NCBI RefSeq assembly: GCF_905147365.1
Contig: NC_056407.1
Coordinates: 12,710,001-12,774,000, forward strand
Length of the DNA: 64,000 nt
DNA from: Aricia agestis
Taxonomy: Eukaryota > Arthropoda > Insecta > Lepidoptera > Lycaenidae
Direction: 5' to 3'
A model generated the notes under the pieces. The model did no database searches. It was not told where the DNA came from and saw only the letters and a list, made by a program, of their open reading frames with translations. Shown here piece by piece: positions 34,316-47,207 of this stretch. Each line of letters starts with the position of its first letter. The first letter of the stretch is position 1. The translations under genes and the position numbers were made by a program.

Positions 34316-35578
34316 AATTGGTAATAGTACCTACACCATGACGTCACAAATTGTTTTGCAAGACAGAGATTGGCAATATTTTCTGTCTTAAATTTGATCA
34401 TGCCATTAAAGATAATAGCATAATCAAAAGTAATAAAGAAATTACTTTTTACGTTTGTTAAACAATTTAATTATATTTTGTAATAATGTGCTATTTGACA
34501 GCTGCAGGCAACTTGCCTAGACAAGACCTAGAATCAAGGCCATACCTAATGGGTAAAGAACGAAGTTTAAGCACAGAAAAATACAAACTTATTAAGTAAG
34601 TACTTAATAATAATTATTAAATACTATCTCCTTGAAGTGTCATACATTTTTAATCAAATTACTAGCAGCCATTAATAATTATTTCTAGTAATATTTATAA
34701 TAAGTAATACAATAATTTAACAAATTCTCTTTAAATGTGTATTGCATCAAATTAAATATTTTAAAGAAATAATAAAGAATATTTCAAACATACAACATAC
34801 GCGCTAAACACATAATGAATATTGTATATCAATGCGATTGCGATATCATCAATTAAAATTTGATTTACAATTTTATCTAATCCTTAAAAGGTACACATAA
34901 CGTCTATTAGATAACAAAAATACCATACATAGAACAAAAAATACTTTACCAATTTCAATATACATATTACATACCATACCTAAAACTTAATATCGAATTT
35001 ATACAAATAAAACCTTGTTAGTTTTTATATTATAATTTATAATACAAAAATATTCTACGAGCTAAGGCAGTTTTAAAACTTTACGCGGCGTTATTTGAGT
35101 TACTGGTGTGAATCTAATGTCGATTTCATTGTTTCAAATAATAATTAAAAATGTAATATTTGTGTATTAGTGTTTGTGACAGTTACTTGATTTAAAATTG
35201 ACTAAAGGTGATCGTACATTTATCAGCACGCACGTTTATTCATTCATTTTAGAATTCGTTGTATGAAATGATGTGAAACCTCACACATTCGTACGCACTC
35301 CGCACCGAACGCGTCGCATATCGTGAACTATGCGGCGCGTTCGGTGCGTATCGCGTGACGATTGTGCGATCAGCTTTATACCATCTTTGATCTTTCATTT
35401 TGTAGTTGCATTAAAAGTTACGATAAATCGATAAAATATGCAATATTCTATCATTAACTACTAGCCACACTTAGTTAAGTAGAAGAAATTTTTGTAACCA
35501 GTTTGAGTAATAGCATTTATAGGATTCACACCAGTTGTCTTTTAAGAGTAATAAATGCTAGAGTACTATAAACTATTT
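34316..35578. other. AT-rich intergenic 3' of the GalNAc-transferase gene
   Basis: Mostly featureless A/T sequence. One GC-rich inverted repeat lies at 35298-35352 (CGCACCGAACGCGTCGCATA and its complement). Confidence 0.4.
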
Positions 35579-38500
35579 TCACCAGTTGGGCTTTTTGTGT
35601 GTTATCGTCCATTTCTGGTACGTGTTGTTGGGGTCGCATGGCGCTAGAGCGAGGGTCTTGGAGTGCGGTTGCAGCGTCAGACAAAAGCTGTGCAGCCTGT
35701 GTATCAGTTGATTGAGATCTTCGTCGTAACTGAAATTATTATTTAGGTCAATTCTGCTGTGTGATGTGTCGCGTAGTTTCGCTGACATGCAATGTGGTTA
35801 AGCTCCAGTACTGGATTTATATTATATTCTTGTAAAACCGTCACATAAGAGATATTGATCTTGAAGTTGAATTCTTAAAAATGTTAGGAAGTATTGGTAT
35901 TTCAACGACGGAATGTAAAATTGTTTTTATGGGCATAAACATTAGCGCCGGCCTTTCCGTCAACTTGTTAAATGACTTCACTCTTATCACACGGTGAGAT
36001 ATTAAAAAGATGGGAAAAATCTCCAGGGACGGTTTTAGCACTACCAGCGCCCTGGGCGAGGTTTTATCGGACCCTGGGGGTCAAGTGGCGGGGCAAGACC
36101 TAGATTTGATGTAGGCAAGATATTATGTCTTGCGAGGCCCCCTGATGGATTACGCAAGAGGACGGATTTGTTGAGAGTAATAATTTTTGATACTCACACT
36201 TTTATTTATAAAACTTTTTATTTATGAATAATTATTGAGTATCAAAACTCGGAAATCCTTAAAAAACCTCGTGGTCCAAGGAGCGCGAGCCCCCCTAGAC
36301 TGCGAGGCCGTGGGCGGTCGCCCACGTCGCCTACACCTTACGCCACCTCTGCCAGGGTGCTGCCTTCAGCGCCCCCTTTTTATCCGGCGCCCTGGGCGGT
36401 CGCCCGCCCCAACGCCCCTACTGAGAATCTCACCTCCACGGGCCGTCAACGGTGCCGAGCCTGCAGATGGCCTGTTTGACGGAGTCGTTGTCGGCCTCGA
36501 CGCAGCGCTCGCCCACGCCCAGCTGCCCCGCCTCGTTCAGCCGGAACAGCTGGTTGTTGCCCGCGCCGTGACACGCCGACGTACCTACATAACATGGTCA
36601 AAGTTTTTTAAGAGGATTACAGATACAGAGGTTAGGCAAATTTGCAAAGTAAAGGTCAATTCAGACCGCAACGTGACGCGTAGATGCATTTCTAAATTTG
36701 TATGGATTTGACAGATTCGCAAAACGCCTAGATAAATGATTGGTCTCGCGCGCGCGCTCGACTAGATACCGCGCTGTATAGAAAACACAGATTCCCGAAT
36801 GCGGCACCTCAATATTGTAGTGTGTGTAAAACAATGCACAAATATTGTTGTGTGCGTAGATCATCGGGTTGCCAGATACGTGACTGGTGCCCAATCAATG
36901 GGGAAAAATTAGTTGCTGTGGTCTTGTAATTTATTATTATTGTATAGTAATTGCTGATTTTTCAATCACCAGATAAACTTTACCATTGGAAAAAAGTCCG
37001 CTCGAAAAGAATGCGATAAAATAACAACGTTGTTTAGGTCAACGAAATATAATGGGTACAATATTGATGAGAAAACAATACAAAAACAATGGTAGGAAGT
37101 TTAACGAAAGTTAAGAATGAGTCATAAAAAAGCAAATGTTAAATTTGTTTTCTCATTTGTTACTGTATTGTGTACTTACATAAAATATAAACTGTATTTA
37201 AGATTTTTATTATAATATGATACTCATAATTCATTTTTATTAATACACATTCATGATCCAGGAACTTTGAAAACTTTTTGTTCCGTTGGCGGGATTCAAA
37301 CCAGCTACTCTAGCTAGAGATTTTAATGCGCTCATCCACTCAGCCACTATGTATATATAAAAAAATAAGATATAATAAATAAATAAATAAAAATCACAAT
37401 CTCAGAAAAATTTGGGAATTTTTAGTTTATGGTAATTGGCAACACTGAACATCAAGCGGTACTCCGATCCGAATTTTCAGGTTTATATTATTTTTCTGTG
37501 TTTATGACGATTTATATAATATTTACTGATGGTATGTGATGCCAGTACCTTTCTTGTTTCTTGTAGTGTTATTATTGCATAGTCTTACTACGCAAACTGG
37601 CATTTTGCTACGGACGTAACTTAAAATTTCGAAAATTATCGACACATCTACCTCACCCGAAGCTTGCGGCGCGACTGGCGCGCTTACGCCTTATCAGGCG
37701 TATGATTTGTTGCCGCATTTTTCAAGTACTCCGACGGTATCTAGCCGTAGCGCGAGCGCGAGACCAATCATTCACGGCAAGGCAAAACGCTTAAATCTGT
37801 CAATTTAGTACAAAAGAAATGCATATGCGCGGCGCGGTGCGGTCTGATTTAACCGTAAGGGTCAATTATCGCAACGTGACGGATTTGCAAAACGTCTCGA
37901 GCAATTGAAATCTGTAAATTCAGTACAAATTTAGAAATGCATCTACGCGTCGCGTTGCAGTCTGAATTGATCCTAGCCCTACCAATTAATAATTAACGTA
38001 CCTATCCGCCGCCATCTACCTACGAATCAATTTCAGAGAAATATTTTATGCAACTAGAGATCGCCCAATGGTCGAAATTCGACCTTACTTGCAACGACAT
38101 TAGGACGGCTACCTATATTTTGTAAAAAATATTGACTTCATCATAGTTTTTTTCAATTCTTGTCTCTGGGACTCAGCTGATCTCAGACTGGGCGTTTAAG
38201 CATTGTCTAATAGTATCTAAAATTAAATATAAAAAAAAAAACAATAATCCATTTTTAATTTGTCAACTTGTTGTCAACAGACTTCAACCATAAATAAAAG
38301 AGTATAATTCGTATTCATAGGCTTGTCACTCAAAAATCTGTCATTTTTCCTAGTAGTAGTGTCGTAGTGTGTGTAACGTTTTATTTGTTAAAAATAAATA
38401 TAATTTAATATTAGCTCGATGCACTCCTTCACCATATAAACTATAACTGTGCGAAATTTCATGCACCTACGTTTCCCCATTTTTCGTAAAAAGGGTTACA

Positions 38501-41500
38501 AAGTTTTTCTCTCACGTATTAACATATAGATGTCAGACAGCTGTCATAAAATTTTAATATGTACTTTTTATTACCATCAGTATTTCGTCAATCAGACTGA
38601 TGGATCAGATTGATGAAAAACTGATCGTGTAACCTACGTCACGTATAGCAATATGACATCTAATATATACTGTGCCTACGTCAAGCGTCATAGGAGCGTG
38701 ATACAAATTACAATGTTGTATGTTAAACACAGATATTTCTGCTATTGTGTTTGTGTTAGTTCTAGGTCAATCAACTCCTGTAAATATGTAATTTTTGTAA
38801 TCGTACACTTGTTACCTCACCAGACCTTTGCTACATAGAGAAAAGTCTTCTCGAACCACTATGACATTGGTAAGTGGCAACTCACTTTACAGGTGAAAAA
38901 CCATTTAAAATAATATCATGTAGGTTTCCTTGTAATTAAACACATACTTGTAGTTCGATTGACTCTTAAAATATTTGTGCTGCAAATGCCACAACTTGAT
39001 ACTAATTTATTATTAGGTACATAAACTTTGCATACTCAGTTTATTATAGTGTGGTAATTGCACGGTAATTGGTAATTAATATTGCAATTCTACGAGTAGG
39101 TGTTTACCTCCAAGGTTTAAATATTGGCATTATTTGAGTAATATATTATAAATTCTACATTGTAACTAATAAAATACGATCCTTAAATTTAAAGGTTTAG
39201 GCCTTTAATTGCGTGTATCAAATATCCATACGAGATAAATGTTGATGGACTTACCTATGTAAGAGGGCGCGGCTTTGCCCATAGTGTCCATACAGAGCCC
39301 GCTCGCCTTATTCTTCACCATACCCCAGTGAATATTCTTGGGTAGCTTCGGGAACTTGTCGTATACATCGTAAGCGACGTTCTCCATAAACCAGCCGAAG
39401 CTCTTACACTGCAATTTCTCTTTCAAGGCCACCTGCTCGCTAATATCACCCATGTCCAGGAATCGCGCCATCGGCTCGCGGGTGTAGAAGTACTCCTTAT
39501 GTTCCTCGTCGAACCACGTCTCAATCACGCGTTTGTAGTTGATGGTTATGAGAGAACCCTTGCGGTTCTTCGCGAGGTTTCCGAAGGAGTAGGGCATGAA
39601 TGCGCGGTACACGTGGCCGACTCTGGAACACGGAACCCACTCTATGCTGCCGCCGCACTGCCAGATCTTAAAACTGAGCTCGAAGTTCTCCCCACCCCAA
39701 ACTAGTAGACCGGGATCGTACGCTCCTATCTTCAAGAAGTATTTTCTATTAATCGCGAAGAGTCCGCCGGCGTGGGTCGGACTCTTGTAGGGTTCGGAGC
39801 TGTGTTTGTGAAGACTCGCTTCTCTATCGGGCACTTCGTTCTCTTTGTACAGCATACCCCACTCGAATATACCCCTGTAGTTCGTTCCGTGCGAGTACAC
39901 GGGTCTGTACTCGAAGGTTCTGTGGTCTATGCCGTCGATTACTGGCACGGTCATCGTCCTGTAGTCCCTGTATATTGGAGCAAGAAGTGGAGGTAACCAG
40001 TTTAGATTGACCTCGCAATGGGCGTCGAGGAAAACTATGACCTCGCCCGTCGCTTCTTGAGCTCCTCGTGAACGTGTTCTGATGAGACCCTCTCGCTGCG
40101 CATTCCTGATCAGTCGGACTTTACCGTTCCATCTTTTAATATAATTATCGAGATTTTCTTTGAGGTTTTCTTTATCAGAAAAGTCGTCTACCTGAAATTG
40201 TTATTTACGTCAATTTACTATGTGATTGTGGGCATTTAGGATGAAGCCAAACGAGCGAAATTTGTGAGTAGCAGAATTTCGGCTATAGCAGAAATTCTGC
40301 TGCATTCAGTTTCATACAAAAGTCCTGTTTGATTCACACGAGCGTAATTTTGTGAGTCATGATTTGTATAAAAAGATATTTACGCGGCAGAAATTCTGCG
40401 ACTCACGACAAATTACGCTCGTTTGGCTTCACCCTTAAGAGGAGTCCACACCGCTGTTTTTTAACCGACTTCCAAAAAACGAGGAGGTTATATATTCGGC
40501 TGTGGATATTTTTATTATTTTTTTTATTTTTATTTTTGTATGTTCGACCACTACTCCGCCGTTTGTGAACCGATTTTCACTATTTTTGGTTTGTTATATT
40601 AGGTTTCACTCCAATTTGGTCCCATTTTCTCAAAAGTGGTGATCTGATGATGGGATCCATGAGTAATCGAGGGAACTCCTCAAAATTAATATGGAAACAT
40701 ATGGTGATTTTGGTTTTATGAGAAGCATCCTGAGCATATGCTACCAAAACGCAAAATTTTGCACCAAGGTCCGAAGCTACTAAGAGAACTCCGGATTCCT
40801 TATAGATACAAGTTTGGGAGTTTAGGCGTTGTTTTAAGAACTGAAAGCATATGCTACTATGCAAATTACATTCATCATCATCATCATCATCATCACTACC
40901 ATGTCAGGGTCACCAATGTCACAACTCACATGGTTGTATATGGATACAATATACACACAACACCATAAAATATCATCAGTCATTACGTTATGTCCTTATT
41001 TATTTGGTACATTTCAAAGCGATTTTAATACAAAAAAATATACTTACTTAATGTTGTTTCAAAATACATAATATTTCAAGTACCACAACATTGAACATAA
41101 GTAACAAATTCAACCTTTACTCCAGAGCAGAGCGTAAGGCACACATTTGGGTTGGAATGAAGGAAACGGGTCACTATGGAAAAAAGACTTAGAAAAATTT
41201 TTCGTCAAAAATTTAACCTCTTATAACCACCCTTTTTGAATATACCAATCGAGCTTTTATGCGCCAAGGGGAGCATAAAAGCTCAGATAAACTTTTCTCA
41301 AAAATCAACCCCTGTCGAAAGATAGGCCGAAATGTGACCCTCGTTAGCACGGAGAAAATACTAAAAAAATTTGGACGAAAAAATTCAACCTCTTATAACC
41401 TTTTGAATACACCAATCGATAGGGGGCGCCAAGGGGAGTAAGAAAGCTCAAATAAACTTTTCTCAAAAATCAACCCCCGGCCAGATACAGGCCGATATAC

Positions 41501-44500
41501 GAACCTCGTTAGTATGGCGAAAATACTTGGAAAAATTTTGACGACAAAAATACAACCCCCTATGACCACCCCTTTTTATTATACCAATCGATAGGGGGCG
41601 CAAGGGAAGCAAAAAAGCTCAGATAAACTTTTCTCAACTTCAAATCAACCCTGTCGAATGACAGGCCGAAATATGACCCTTGTTAGTATGGCGAAAATAC
41701 TTAGAAAAATTTGGCTAAGGTTTAGGAACCTACGTCAATTAAATGTTGGTGACATGGGTTAAGGAGGATTGTTTTGGGTGAGAAAAACTATAACTTACCG
41801 TTTCCACCGCCAGTAAACTCTCCGTTTAGAAGAAATTCGCATTTGAGATTTTCGAAGTTTACGAAGTATTTTTAAGGCATCTCAAGGCTGTGATGAGTGG
41901 GTCTTACTTAACTACTCAGCCACGGATACCGAAGGGGGGGACGGGGGGGGGGGGGGCGGAGCCGCACCCCTTAAAGGGGGGGCTCGGGGGGCGCAGCCCC
42001 CCGCCAAAACAAACACAATCTAGAAAGTCCAAAAGTAGGTTAGGTTGGAACTTAGACCACAACCCCCAGATATAGGAGCCCCGCGTAGCGGGGCTCCGTC
42101 GACTTTCTTTTGTAGTAGTTTGTCAAATAAATTGGGGTAGGTTTGTAAACATTTACCAAGATTAAGATAATATTAAGGGGTTGAAGTATTTTCTTACGCG
42201 ATGGTTAGTAGGTAACTAAAAAGAGTGAAATTATTATTTTTAACAAAAAATTAAAACCGACTTCCAAGGTAAAAACAATAATAACATCCTTATAATATGA
42301 ACTAAAAAGTATTAACGCCCCTGGTGTATCCTCTTAAAGTTGGGTATTTTAATTCAAGCATTAAGCCCGTCACAGACTTAAGCTATAATATATATTAATA
42401 TATTTATAGCTAGACATATTTTCTATACTAAATCCACATGCCACAGAAATATATATTATAGCTGAGTGTGTGGTCACGCGAAATTAGTATAGAAAATATA
42501 TGTATATTAATATGCCGAGCTATAAATATATTAATATATATTATAAGATTTATAAGTTAAAGCTAAGTCTGTGACGGGCTTTAGCAGTAAAATTATACTG
42601 TCGACTAGTTTATTTTGAAGCTCTTTCTTTGTAATCAAAATCTTTTTTCGTGAACGATACCTAAATTTTACGTGGTAAATATTTGGCATTGAACTTTACT
42701 TTTGTTAGAATTCATAACGTAAAGGATTCCACACCGCCCTTTTTTCCATACAATAGTTGTCCCCTGTTTCCTCCCTGGATAATTCTAGTAGAGTTATAAT
42801 TTTTTTCCTGAATATCTACGGCCACTAATACAATGTCCCTATGTTTTCTTTTTTTTCATAATTTAATTATTAAATAAGATATGAACGTTCAAAAACCCAA
42901 AAAAATGGCCAGATTTTCCGCTGTGTTCAAACGTCCAGAAAACAGATTTGGCTAGATTATACAAAAAAAGCAAAACATAGGAACACAGCTCAAGCCTTTT
43001 TTTAATCTTTAATGAAAAAAGTACTTAAATCGGTTAAGTTTTGGAGAAGGAATCAGGGGACAACGAATCGTTGATTTTCTGGATTTTCTGCAGTTGTCGC
43101 TATCGCGTTCTGCGGTATTATAGGCTTGAGGTAAGGGAGACAGCTATAGATATTACACGTACTTTTTTTTCATTTCTCTATCCCCTGTTGTATCCTCTTA
43201 AAGGCGATCGTCACGTAAACATGATTTCAAGGTACAATGCTTTATTGGAACATAATTACTTTTCCAAATCAGATTAAAAGTAATGCTTTCATAAAAATGT
43301 GAATGCGAAAGTGTGTCTGCCTGTTATAAAAATCTATATTATACATAAATCTATATTATACATAAAACTCAAAGGACTGACATGGTAATTTATCAACGCA
43401 CAGCCCAAACCACTGGACCGATTGGGCTGAAATTTGACATGCAGGTAGATATTATGACGTAGGCATCCGCTAAGAAAGGATTTTAATCAATTTCACCTCC
43501 AACTTCCAAGGGTTAAAATAGGGGATGAAAGTTTGTACATAATAATACTTCTTAACGCGAGCGAAGCCGCGGGCAAAAGCTCTTATATACTAAAGTGAGT
43601 CTGTCTTTTCAATCTTCAAGCTTAAACTATTGAACCGATTTTGACGAAATTTAGCAAGGAGATAGAATAAGCTCCGGGACAGCTTTTGTCACGGAAAAAA
43701 TATTCAAACGGGATCTTCAGTCAGTCAAGTCAAAGAAAAAACTTAAACGCGTACTACACGCGTTTAAGTTCTAGGACGGCTTGCGCGCTCCTCGGAGCTT
43801 AAAAATAACTTTCAGAATTATTGTTACTTACCAGTATAATTTCGTGTAGGATATTAGGTGGAGATCTGTCAATGACGGTGTGGACTGTCCTCATCAGTAC
43901 AGTAAACCCTTCATTGTGGAACACGATGATGACTGAAGTGGACGGGAGGTTTTCGGGGTAATGCCAGTACTTGCACTCGTCTAAACGCGTGTCTGGTATT
44001 GTTCTAGAACGGAAACGATCGTTAGAAACGTATCATTTATTTGGCTTACAACTTACGACAAATCGATGTACCTATACGGTATACCACACGTCATATTGTA
44101 TAGTACCTATGTTTTAAACGTATACCTACCTACGTATTTAGACGTGGGAGAGCCATGCTTCGGCACGAATGGGCTAGCTCGACCGGAGAAATACCACGTT
44201 CTTACAGAAAACCGGCGTGAAACAGCTCTTGCGCTGTGTTTCGTCGGGTGAGTGAGTTTACCGGAGGCCTAATCCTTTATCCTATTCCCTGCACTACCCT
44301 TCCCTATTCTCTTCCCCTCCCATCCCTACCCTCCCCTTATTACCCTTTTCCCTCTTAACAGGCTGGCAACACACCTGCAGCTCTTCTGATGCTGCGAGTG
44401 TCCATGGGCGACAGAAGTTGCTTTCCATCAGGTGACCCGTTTGCTCGTTTGCCCCCTTATTTCATAAAAAAAAAGTAAATATATTTCAAATACTTTGACT

Positions 44501-46863
44501 TCGCGAATATAATATCGTATTTACAAAATGTAATGAAAACTGTTTTGTAGTAAACACTAAACATTTGCGCGATTATTGATAAGGCATTCCGGTGTTTACG
44601 ATTTATGTATCGAAGTTCGATTATGCAATGTTTTGAATATTACCATCTTAACATGCAGCCTTGATAGCGCTTTAGTCGAGCTACTTTAAATTCGATTTTT
44701 GGAGAGCATTAAAATCATCAGATTATGGGATTTTAGGCTCGATTTATATAATGCGTCCGCGCGAAGAAGCGGTTTGGCCGCTAAATCGCAAAATCACAAG
44801 CAATTAAATAGTATGTAACGATTCATTTAAATAGCGGCGCTGTTGCGCCGTCATTTCCATGCAACAGCTTGTGAATTGTGATCGCGCGGTATAGCCGCCA
44901 AGCCGCGCGTTCAGGGGGACGGACGCATATAAACTGAGCCTCAGCAGAATTCTGATAATATGCCGGGTCTAAATTTTTTTTTTAAATGACATAAGGGGGC
45001 AAACGAGCAAACGGGTCACCTGATAGAAAGCAACTTCCGTCGTCCATGGACACTCGCAGCATCAGAAGAGCTGCAGGTGCGTTGCCGGCCCTTTAAGAGG
45101 GAATAGGGTAATAGGGGAGGGTAGGGAAGGGAAGAGAATAGGGGAGGGTATGGAAGGGAATAGGGTAGGGGATTGGGCCTCCGGTAAACTCACTCACTCG
45201 ACGAAACACAGCGCAAGCGCTGTTTCACGCCGGTTTTCTGTAAGAACGTGGTATTTCTCCGGTCGAGCCGGCCCATTCGTGCCGAAGCATGGCTCTTCCA
45301 CGTATAAATTTTAACCACGTATAAATTCAAAATGTATGAACAGAGTGCGTTTTGGCGGGCGTCCCAATTTTACTGATTAGAAATTTCGGATACTTAATGT
45401 GCGGCCGGGCTGAAGCCTTCTTTTATTTTAAAGATAAAGAAGAATAATATAAGAAAGATAAAAAACACTCATTGTGAGAGACCCTCTTGGGAAACAACGC
45501 GAGTATAAATACACCTTTAAAAGAGATTCTGATAGCTTAAAATTATGCGTGAAATGTGCATAATTGTATAGCCTTTTATTGATGTAAAAGAAAGATTGAT
45601 AAATAGGTTATAGTATAAAGTAAATATAGTAGTGAGTCTATAAATATTATGTTTACATAACAAATATCAACCAATGGGGCTACAACTTTTTTGTTTTTAG
45701 AGTGACTGATGCATCATGATCTAATTATATACATCCTACCAGTAAAATATAACTGGAAAATCAAAATATAAGATACATGGCCAAAATTAGATATGCCATA
45801 ACTGTTCAGACAACTGGAAATACTTATTACTGTATGTAGGTACTTATTTTAATATTGTGAGATAATATTACTAATTATTTTTTAATTATTAATTATAAAC
45901 CAGAGATTACTTGAAAGTTAGGAAAGAATTAAATAAAATAAATAGAGTACTAGTACAATTTGAATTGTTTAAGGCCTAACAACTATATTGCTTAAAGAGA
46001 TATCCTATTTTAATAAACAAACACTTTGAAAATTACCTGTTCATGGCAATGTCATCAGATGCAGCTATGTTCATTCCATATTCACTCTCGGCTTCCGCTA
46101 TATCGTTTGCACGATCTTGTGGCATGTTATATGGACGTCCACCTTCTCCGGGCCCATTAACAGATCTTTTATTTCTAGGTTCAAAGTTTCCAAGTTCTAA
46201 AAAAGTTAAGAAATGAATGAGAATATAAGTAGATTCTACATGCTTGTCTTTAATTGTATGTAATTAGAACTTGAAGAATAATTTGTAGGTATCATTTGAT
46301 ACACCTAGTCAACAACTTTATCTAGACAGAGCAGTTTTTATAATTATTATGTTACCTTGTCCACAAATTATTATTACTTACTATTAATAAGTTGAGGTCA
46401 AGGTGTATTTGATAAATTTAAATTTTATTCTCAGAATATAGAGAAAGTTCTTTACTATTTGGGTAGAAACCGGTTTTAAAGGAGCATCAACATATTATAT
46501 TATGATATGTCTTGCATTGTAAGATGCATCAAACAGTTTTTACTGTATTTGCACTGGAGTGTGTATACCGGTAAAATGTTAATGTCTAGCTCGGCTAACA
46601 GTACTTTTTATACGTTTTAATCATGTGAAACATAACGTATTGGAAAACAATTAAATTATACACTTACCGGTTTTTAAGACCGGATATACATCTTTGTGAG
46701 ATTTGTATTGTTCGGGATGGACATCGAAGGTCCTTTCGCCGAGCTCTCCAGATACAGCCTCACTTCGTGAGTAATTGAATAAAGTATAAATAAGAATAAC
46801 TAAAATAGCGCAAGCACTCCCTATTCGTATTATTCTACCGGACCGGACGTTTGTTATTCTCAT
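35579..46863 (-). CDS. GALNT7: polypeptide N-acetylgalactosaminyltransferase, GALNT7 type, 588 aa
   Basis: Six minus-strand exons: 46863-46668, 46196-46037, 44003-43832, 40191-39255, 36584-36434, 35729-35579. This is a type II Golgi protein: short cytoplasmic tail, membrane anchor at about residues 15-30 (SACAILVILIYTLF), stem, then the GT27 catalytic domain (SVIIVFHNEG; the metal-binding DxH as FLDAHCE, DAH at about 232-234; WGGENFE at about 341-345). A C-terminal ricin-type lectin domain (GLCMDTMGK ... QKW) follows. The enzyme adds GalNAc to Ser/Thr of mucin-type glycoproteins. YKSPTHAGGLFAINR, SRVGHVYR and the lectin start GNNQLFRLNEAGQL favour the GALNT7 subgroup, which prefers already glycosylated peptides. 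Introns carry MITEs, a Helitron and a tandem array. Confidence 0.88.
36652..37972. repeat. inverted terminal motifs 1.3 kb apart in a GalNAc-transferase intron
   Basis: AGGTCAATTCAGACCGCAAC...ATGCATTTCTAAATTTGTA at 36652-36705 is mirrored at 37920-37972, with an extra internal copy near 37860. It is either one 1.3-kb TIR element or several small copies of one MITE. A tRNA-derived SINE fragment (37235-37350, minus) and sequence shared with 8225-8340 lie between. Confidence 0.5.
38054..38530 (-). mobile_element. non-autonomous Helitron, GGTCGAA-hairpin family
   Basis: Minus-strand copy of the 13999-14499 element: 5' TCTATATGTTAATACGTGAG at 38530 and 3' ATCTCTAG at 38054, flanked by A and T. 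Confidence 0.75.
40463..40890 (+). repeat. dispersed repeat ending in (ATC)n
   Basis: A full copy of the family that starts AACCGACTTCCAAAAAACGA and ends ATGCTACTATGCAAATTACA plus an (ATC)n run at 40871-40890. It lies in a GalNAc-transferase intron. Confidence 0.7.
41165..41720 (+). repeat. tandem array, unit about 170 bp, ~3.3 copies
   Basis: The motif ACCAATCGA recurs at about 41244, 41411 and 41583, and AAACTTTTCTCAA, AGGCCGA and ACCCTCGTTAG-like motifs keep the same spacing. Copies differ by substitutions and small indels. It lies in a GalNAc-transferase intron. Confidence 0.8.
41928..42097. repeat. G-rich tract and GC-rich hairpin
   Basis: A G-run near 41942-41956, the palindromic GGGGGGCGCAGCCCCCC, and a perfect hairpin GGAGCCCCGCG/CGGGGCTCC at 42076-42098. 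Likely part of an unidentified repeat. Confidence 0.5.
42364..42580. mobile_element. 217-bp hairpin MITE, TTA target duplication
   Basis: Ends AGCCCGTCACAGACTTA and complement, inner arms TATAATATATATTAATATAT; TTA at 42361-42363 and 42581-42583. It lies in a GalNAc-transferase intron. Confidence 0.8.
43350..43581 (+). mobile_element. probable degraded Helitron
   Basis: Starts TCTATATTATACATAAA (a second copy sits directly upstream at 43333) and ends GCGAGCGAAGCCGCGGGCAA, a Helitron-like terminal hairpin, but the final CTAG is mutated. Confidence 0.4.
44142..44476 (+). mobile_element. LINE-tailed SINE, full copy
   Basis: Runs from GTGGGAGAGCCATGCTTCGG through a CCTTCCC-rich middle to the tail GGTGACCCGTTTGCTCGTTT and poly-A. 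The tail is shared with the LINE at 1074-2240. It lies in GalNAc-transferase intron 2. Confidence 0.7.
44969..45310 (-). mobile_element. LINE-tailed SINE, full copy
   Basis: Minus-strand copy of the element at 44142-44476, with poly-T at the low-coordinate end and ending TGGCTCTTCCACGTATAA. It lies in the same intron as that copy. Confidence 0.7.
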
Positions 46864-47207
46864 TTTTGATAGCTTTTCTTGTACACTTATTTCATACGAT
46901 CAAACTTTAAACACGTTTTAAGTATTTTAAAATATTTGTGCCAAATAAATTAACACCAAGCAAAGCAAAAACACACACCGACTCGCTAGAATTCCGCTTT
47001 CGAGCTGTCAGCTGACGTATCATGTATTGACGATTGACGCACAAGCGTCAATGTCATTAATCAATTTTTTTTTCATAATAAGGGCTATAATGGCTCCCTG
47101 AAATAGGAGAGAGCCTCAGATGAGCTCAGAAGTCAGAACATTTTCGCGGTTTATATAAAGTAAAAAGTAAAAATCGCCGTACAACCATGTATCGGATAGA
47201 CGGATAC

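Noticed and set aside
36235..36711. 158-codon plus-strand ORF
   Set aside because: It is antisense to the lectin exon at 36434-36584 and composed of GC-rich flanking sequence; no family resemblance.
39499..39996. several plus-strand ORFs of 64-74 codons
   Set aside because: They are antisense shadows of the long GalNAc-transferase exon.
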